Assembly (NCBI RefSeq): GCF_014646515.1
Contig: NZ_BMNK01000021.1
Coordinates: 62,001-126,000, forward strand
DNA: 64,000 bases
Source of the DNA: Nonomuraea glycinis
Lineage (GTDB): Bacteria > Actinomycetota > Actinomycetes > Streptosporangiales > Streptosporangiaceae
Direction of reading: 5' to 3'
Made by a program: the position numbers and the translations under genes. The notes under the pieces were generated by a model. The model was not told the DNA's origin. It saw only the letters and a program-made list of their open reading frames with translations, and did no database searches. The first letter of the stretch is position 1. Every line of letters begins with the position of its first letter. This document shows positions 59,972 to 64,000 of this stretch, piece by piece.

Positions 59972-61563
59972 GCGACGACCGTCCCCGTGCTGGTCTCGCG
60001 GCTGACGCGCGTCGCCGTTCCGATGTCGGTCCCGCGACTGACGCGGTCGCGCATGTGCGGGCCCGCTCGGGCGGGCCTGTCTCGCTGGGCGCCGCGGTCC
60101 CGGCCCCCGGCGGGATGGTACGGCTGTCGCGCCACGACTACACCGGCCAGGCCCTGCCGCTGTGGCCGGACGGGGTGACGCCCTCGCTGCTGGAGGAGCA
60201 TCAGGTGGCGCCCATGCCGGTGGAGCGTGCCGGAGAGACGCGGCGGGTATTGGCGGCGGTGCTCGCATGCTGCTGGGCCGACCAGTCCACCGACCCGTGG
60301 CCGGGCGAGCCCGCGCCGATGGAGCGGGTGCTCGACACCTACCGGGCGCTGATCGGCCGCAGCGACGACCTGATGCGCAACTGGGCCATCGGTGCGCTGC
60401 GCCGCTTGCACGACTCGGCGTGGATCGTCATGGCCGACGGCATCGTCTCCCTGGGCCCGCGCTGCGCCCTGTGGCCGGTGGAGTCGCAGTCCGTCCTGAA
60501 GGATCTGGTCCGGCGCGTCCCCGAGCCGGAGCGCCGGGCGCTGACCGTGGTGCCCGACGCCGACCTCGTGGCGGCAGCCCGCACCTCCGGCACCGACCTC
60601 GTGGCGGCGACCCACCTGCCCGACACCGACCTTGCGGTGACGGCCCACGTGCCCGACACCGACCTTGCGGCGGCGGCTCGCGCATCCGATGCCACGCCGG
60701 TGGTTCAGCCCGGAGGGCTCGCCGACGCCACCGACCCGGGGGATCCCCGGTCTGCGGACGGTTCTCGGGGCGGCACCGGCCTGCGTGGGCCGGGGAGTGG
60801 TGGGCGGGTGGAGTCTGGCGTGGTGGAGTTCGACGACCTGCTCGGGGCCTACGACGAGCGGCGGCGGGCCGAGCTGGTGGCGGCTTTCATGGTGGTGGAG
60901 CACGCCGCCGAGCCCGTACAGGAGGCGAGGTTCGCCGCGCTGCGTGATCCGGCGCTGCGCCGCACGCTGGGCGAGATGCTCGCCCGGCGTGGGCGCACCC
61001 TGATCCAGCACCGTGAACGCTGGATCACGGGCTACGACGACGAGGCCGCCGCCCTCGCCTCGGCCTTTGACCACAAGGTCACCGCCACCGGCTCAGATCG
61101 CGCCGCCGAGGCCGCAGCCGGCTCGAAGGGTGTCTTCATGGCCCCTTCGACCTCGCCGGGCGCGGGCGCACGCGCTGGCGGGGCGGATGCCGGTGCTGGG
61201 TTGGGTGAGAGCGAGCGGGCGGTGCTGACGCTGGTGCTGGTGCACTCGGTGGCGATTCCGCGCGCCGAAGGGCTGTTGCCGGAGGACTCGTGGCTGTCGC
61301 CACATCCCACGCCGGCCGACGAGTTGCGCCGCCACACCCAGTTGCCGATCGGTGAGCTGGAGTCGGCGTTGCGGACGCTGCGGCACGCGGGGCTGCTGAC
61401 TCAGGTGAAAGCGGGCGAGGAGGCGGGCGGTTACGTGCCCGGTCCGCAGTTCCACCGGCTCACCCCGGCGGCGCGGCGACGGTTGCAGGAGGAGCTGATC
61501 CTGGCCGCCGGCCCGGACACACCGCTGGCGGCGGCCGTACGAGCTCGCAGGTCGGCACGGTGA
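59968..61563 (+). CDS. MksE/JetB-like partner with two winged-helix regions, candidate SMC-type system
   Basis: The protein is 531 residues; the ATG overlaps the stop of the preceding gene (ATGA 59968-59971). The N-terminal ~45 residues are disordered. Residues about 60-190 form a helical/winged-helix domain (AIGALRRLHDSAWIVMADGI). About 195-245 hold a tandem acidic repeat (PDTDLAVTAHV and PDTDLAAAARA). About 280-360 form a second helical region (LLGAYDERRRAELVAAFMVV). The C-terminal winged helix is LPIGELESALRTLRHAGLLT. Typical MksE/JetB proteins are much shorter, about 200-250 residues, so this is either an enlarged homologue or something else. No catalytic motif is visible. Confidence 0.7.
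   Translation: MSDDRPRAGLAADARRRSDVGPATDAVAHVRARSGGPVSLGAAVPAPGGMVRLSRHDYTGQALPLWPDGVTPSLLEEHQVAPMPVERAGETRRVLAAVLACCWADQSTDPWPGEPAPMERVLDTYRALIGRSDDLMRNWAIGALRRLHDSAWIVMADGIVSLGPRCALWPVESQSVLKDLVRRVPEPERRALTVVPDADLVAAARTSGTDLVAATHLPDTDLAVTAHVPDTDLAAAARASDATPVVQPGGLADATDPGDPRSADGSRGGTGLRGPGSGGRVESGVVEFDDLLGAYDERRRAELVAAFMVVEHAAEPVQEARFAALRDPALRRTLGEMLARRGRTLIQHRERWITGYDDEAAALASAFDHKVTATGSDRAAEAAAGSKGVFMAPSTSPGAGARAGGADAGAGLGESERAVLTLVLVHSVAIPRAEGLLPEDSWLSPHPTPADELRRHTQLPIGELESALRTLRHAGLLTQVKAGEEAGGYVPGPQFHRLTPAARRRLQEELILAAGPDTPLAAAVRARRSAR
60550..60690 (+). repeat. Repeat array in the JetB-like gene encoding PDTDLxxxAxx units
   Basis: Four imperfect in-frame units of about 36 nt (cores GACCTCGTGGCGGC and CCCGACACCGACCTTGCGG). 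The third and fourth are nearly identical at DNA level. They lie between the two folded halves of the protein. Confidence 0.75.
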
Positions 61564-61704
61564 CGGGCATGGATCACACGTGCACATGGTGAAACCGCGG
61601 TCCTGAGAGCCATGCCTGCGAGTCCTGGGAGGGTGCAGGCAGCGAGGGGGCGCGGGTTGGAAGCGTACGAAGCCGCACGCGATGGGCGTGCGGGCGGAAG
61701 GATC

Positions 61705-64000
61705 ATGGGGGTCCAGGTGGCGCAGGTGGAGAACGTCGTCGGCGAACGGGTGCTGATCGCTGTCCAAGCGGTCAACATCTCGCGGCTGTCCACCCACCCG
61801 GTGCCCACGGTGCCCGGCACGCTCATCGTGGTGGCGGGCGCCGGGCCCAAGGACTCCAACGGCGCGGGCAAGTCATCGTTCATCGCCTCGATCACGGCGC
61901 TGCTGGGTGACGAGCAGTGGCGGTTCGCCTCAGGCGCCAAGGCGGTGTCGGAGCTGCTGTTCAACGCCGAGCTGGCCAGCGGCGCGGGCGCGCGGCAGTG
62001 GGCGAGCGCCGATCACGGCTACATCGTGGGCGTCTTCGCTCCGGCGGGCATGGAGGACTTCACGGCGGCGACGTCGGTCGATTCGGTGGCCGGTGCGGAC
62101 GGGGAGCTGTTCGAGGTGACCGCCACCTCCGGCGGAGCCGTCACCGTCTGGCTGCGGGTCAACCAGGAGGCGCCGCATCTGGAGATCCGCTGGCGCGAGG
62201 GAGTGCACCTGGCCGCCGCGGCCTCCGAGGCCGAGCGGGTGGCGCGGGCCGACGAGCTGTGGGCGTCGCTGCCGAGGTCCGCCGGGCGGCGGGACGTGGT
62301 GGCGCGCGATCTCACCAAGGTGCTGTACGGGGATCGGGTCCGGTGCGTGTCGTTCCTGTCGACCAGTGTGCGCAGCAAGGTCGCCACCAACCTGCTCTCC
62401 CAGCCGCTCAACGAGATCTCCCCCGAGCGGGTCTTCGAGGCCATCGCCGCGCTCACGGGGCTGGACGCCGAGCTGGAGCAGGAGCGGGAGGCCCGCCGGG
62501 ACGAGCACGCCAAGCGGGTACGGGCCGCGCTGGCGGGCGAGCGGCTGGCGGAGTTCGAGGCGGAGTCGAAGGCGTTGCTGGCCACGTTCGACCGGCGGGA
62601 CCAGGCGCGGGTGCGACTGGCCGGGGCGTTGCGGTGCTGGCGTGGCAGGCAGGCCAGGAGACTGGCCGACGCGGCGGGCAAGGACGAGGCGCTCGCCGCC
62701 GAGCTGGCGCGCCACCAGGCGGCGAGTGAGGCGGCGGCCGAGGCGATCGCGATGGTCAAGGCGGAGATCGGCACGCTCAAGGAGGACACGCTCGACCGGA
62801 GTGTCACGGAGGCGCGCAGGGAGCTCGCCGCCCTCCAAGCACGGGCCGGCAAGCTCGACGCCGACCGTGCCGTGGCGGAGAACTCCGCCGACGAGCTGCG
62901 CGCGATGATCCCCGCGCTGGAGGAGGCTCGCAGGTTCGCCGACGGCCGCGACGTGCCCACCGCCGAGCGGGAGTTGAAGGAGGTCGGGCTCCGGCTGAAC
63001 GAGGCGCTCAAGGCTCTCGGCGTAGCCGACCGGGAGACGGCCTCCGCGCAGGCGGCGCTGGACGACGCCGAAGGAGGTCCGGCGGCCGCCCAGCTCAACG
63101 CGCTGGCGGCGGCGGGTGTGGGGGCGACCGGGCTGCTCGACGCGCTCGACGTGGCCGAGCAGGCCCGCGACCACGCCGACGCGCTGAAGGAGTTGCGGGG
63201 ATGGCCGGGTGAGCACGCGGTGATCGTGGACGCCGCCCAGTTGGAGACGGCCGCCGCCGCGCTGGCCGGGCTGCCCGGCTCCGTGCTGGTCAGCGCCGCC
63301 GGGGTGAGCGTGGTGGGCGCGTTCGACGGGGTGGCGACGGGGCGCGAGGCCCGGATCAAGGCGGCCGAGCAGCGGCTGAACCGCGCCCTGGACATCCAGG
63401 AGACCGCCGCGCAGGCCGTACGGGATGAGGAGGAAGCGGTCGCGCAGGCGCAGCGCAGGCTTGAGGGGGCCAGGGCCGGGGTGCGGCTGGAGGAGTTGGA
63501 GCGGCGGCTGGGCGAGCGGCGGGCCAGGCTGAGCGAGCTGACGGCGGCGCTGGAGGAGCTGGTGCCGCGCGTCGCGGAGGCCGAACGGCAGGCGGGCGCG
63601 CTCGACTTCCGGGCCCGCACCCGGGACATGGAGATCGAACGACTGGAAGGGCGCCGGCACCGGCACGAGGCCGAGCGGGCGCGGGCGCGCGAGCAGGAGG
63701 CGAAGGTCGGCGCCGAGCGGGACGCGCTCAAGCTGGCGGCGCTGGCCGCCGACTGGGGCGGCACCGTGGAGACGGCCGGCGAGTGGGTGCGGGCGCTGCC
63801 GGAGGAGGAGCGGGGGCGGACGGCCGACGAGTGGTGGCGGGCCGCCGAACGCCTCCTCGACCAGGCGTTGCGTGACACGTTCCCGCAGGAGGAGGACGAG
63901 GTTCCCGAGGAGCTGCGGTTCCTGCTGCAGGAGCGCGGTGGCAGCACGGCGCGGGAGCAGGCGACGTTCGCGGCGGTGTGCGGGTCGCTGGCGTCCTACC
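61705..64000 (+). CDS. SMC/RecN-like coiled-coil ATPase, 3' end beyond window
   Basis: The frame is open from ATG 61705, after GGAAGGATC, to the window edge, giving 765 visible residues; an in-frame ATG at 61612 would add 31. The N-terminal ABC-type head has Walker A GPKDSNGAGKSS (K56) and GDRVRCVSFLST after a beta-rich insertion. Long Ala/Glu/Arg coiled coil spans about 260-460 and 550-700, interrupted by a globular hinge-like segment at about 465-550 (WPGEHAVIVDAAQLETAAAA). The C-terminal head with signature and Walker B is not in the window. It is about 140 nt after the JetB-like gene, same strand. The architecture fits MksB/JetC/MukB-like ATPases of condensin-type plasmid-defence systems. 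A JetD-like nuclease gene would be expected downstream. Confidence 0.8.
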   Translation, partial: MGVQVAQVENVVGERVLIAVQAVNISRLSTHPVPTVPGTLIVVAGAGPKDSNGAGKSSFIASITALLGDEQWRFASGAKAVSELLFNAELASGAGARQWASADHGYIVGVFAPAGMEDFTAATSVDSVAGADGELFEVTATSGGAVTVWLRVNQEAPHLEIRWREGVHLAAAASEAERVARADELWASLPRSAGRRDVVARDLTKVLYGDRVRCVSFLSTSVRSKVATNLLSQPLNEISPERVFEAIAALTGLDAELEQEREARRDEHAKRVRAALAGERLAEFEAESKALLATFDRRDQARVRLAGALRCWRGRQARRLADAAGKDEALAAELARHQAASEAAAEAIAMVKAEIGTLKEDTLDRSVTEARRELAALQARAGKLDADRAVAENSADELRAMIPALEEARRFADGRDVPTAERELKEVGLRLNEALKALGVADRETASAQAALDDAEGGPAAAQLNALAAAGVGATGLLDALDVAEQARDHADALKELRGWPGEHAVIVDAAQLETAAAALAGLPGSVLVSAAGVSVVGAFDGVATGREARIKAAEQRLNRALDIQETAAQAVRDEEEAVAQAQRRLEGARAGVRLEELERRLGERRARLSELTAALEELVPRVAEAERQAGALDFRARTRDMEIERLEGRRHRHEAERARAREQEAKVGAERDALKLAALAADWGGTVETAGEWVRALPEEERGRTADEWWRAAERLLDQALRDTFPQEEDEVPEELRFLLQERGGSTAREQATFAAVCGSLASY

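Noticed and set aside
61930..63947. Minus-strand open frames opposite the SMC-like gene
   Set aside because: They lack motifs; the plus frame at 61705 holds Walker A and coiled-coil periodicity and stays open to the window edge.
1..64000. CRISPR arrays, rRNA operons, canonical tRNA genes and intact insertion sequences
   Set aside because: Looked for repeat-spacer arrays, rRNA signatures, full cloverleafs and intact transposase genes with terminal repeats; none seen by eye.

Overview
The window is high-GC, densely coded DNA with frequent GTG starts and ATGA or GTGA gene overlaps. It looks like the chromosome of a filamentous actinomycete, plausibly Streptosporangiaceae or Nonomuraea-like, though the genus is a guess. 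Supporting signs are the gene order accD1-accA1-hmgL-acdH as in Streptomyces, a mycothiol-type maleylpyruvate isomerase homologue, a large LAL regulator, DrrAB-type ABC genes and many HATPase/HTH regulators.

Region 1 (1-14.2 kb): the end of a DUF2238/YjdF membrane protein gene. Next comes a divergent pair of a GHKL-ATPase gene and an HTH/repeat-helix regulator gene. A very large secreted RHS polymorphic toxin gene follows (minus strand, about 2,960 aa) with a HINT pre-toxin domain, a variable C-terminal toxin and an ATGA-coupled immunity gene. Downstream of the immunity gene lie a hairpin, an orphan RHS-core fragment and a decayed transposase.

Region 2 (14.2-42.5 kb) is mostly metabolic and conserved. 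It holds an FAD amine-oxidase/phytoene-dehydrogenase-like protein, a YeiE/YeiH-like LysR-exporter pair, pseudouridine catabolism (psuG-psuK), a repeat-rich hypothetical, a LAL-type LuxR regulator and a GNAT. The leucine/branched-acyl-CoA operon follows with its divergent AccR-like TetR gene and two AccR-type operators. After it come DrrAB-like ABC genes, a heptad-repeat coiled-coil protein, a secreted three-repeat protein, a fused E1alpha-beta branched-chain 2-oxoacid dehydrogenase, and a sulfonate-type ABC transporter with a flavin monooxygenase.

Region 3 (42.5-58.6 kb) is accessory and mosaic. It starts with a second copy of the GHKL-ATPase/HTH regulator pair. A three-gene ATGA-coupled operon follows (small helical protein, large unknown protein, lipoprotein). 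Then come a P450, an FAD monooxygenase, PadR and TetR regulators, a MacB/FtsX-like ABC exporter, CorA, an NTF2-like protein and an M50-like peptidase. Among these are gene ghosts: two fragments of the FAD monooxygenase gene, one of corA and one amidohydrolase tail. Together they suggest a partly erased tandem duplication.

Region 4 (58.7-64 kb) is an operon of three genes. The first encodes a kleisin-like winged-helix protein, the second a two-winged-helix partner with an internal repeat linker, and the third an SMC/RecN-like coiled-coil ATPase cut by the window edge. The architecture recalls MksFEB/Wadjet (JetABC), but I cannot match the first two proteins to the described families. It is the best candidate for an undescribed system.
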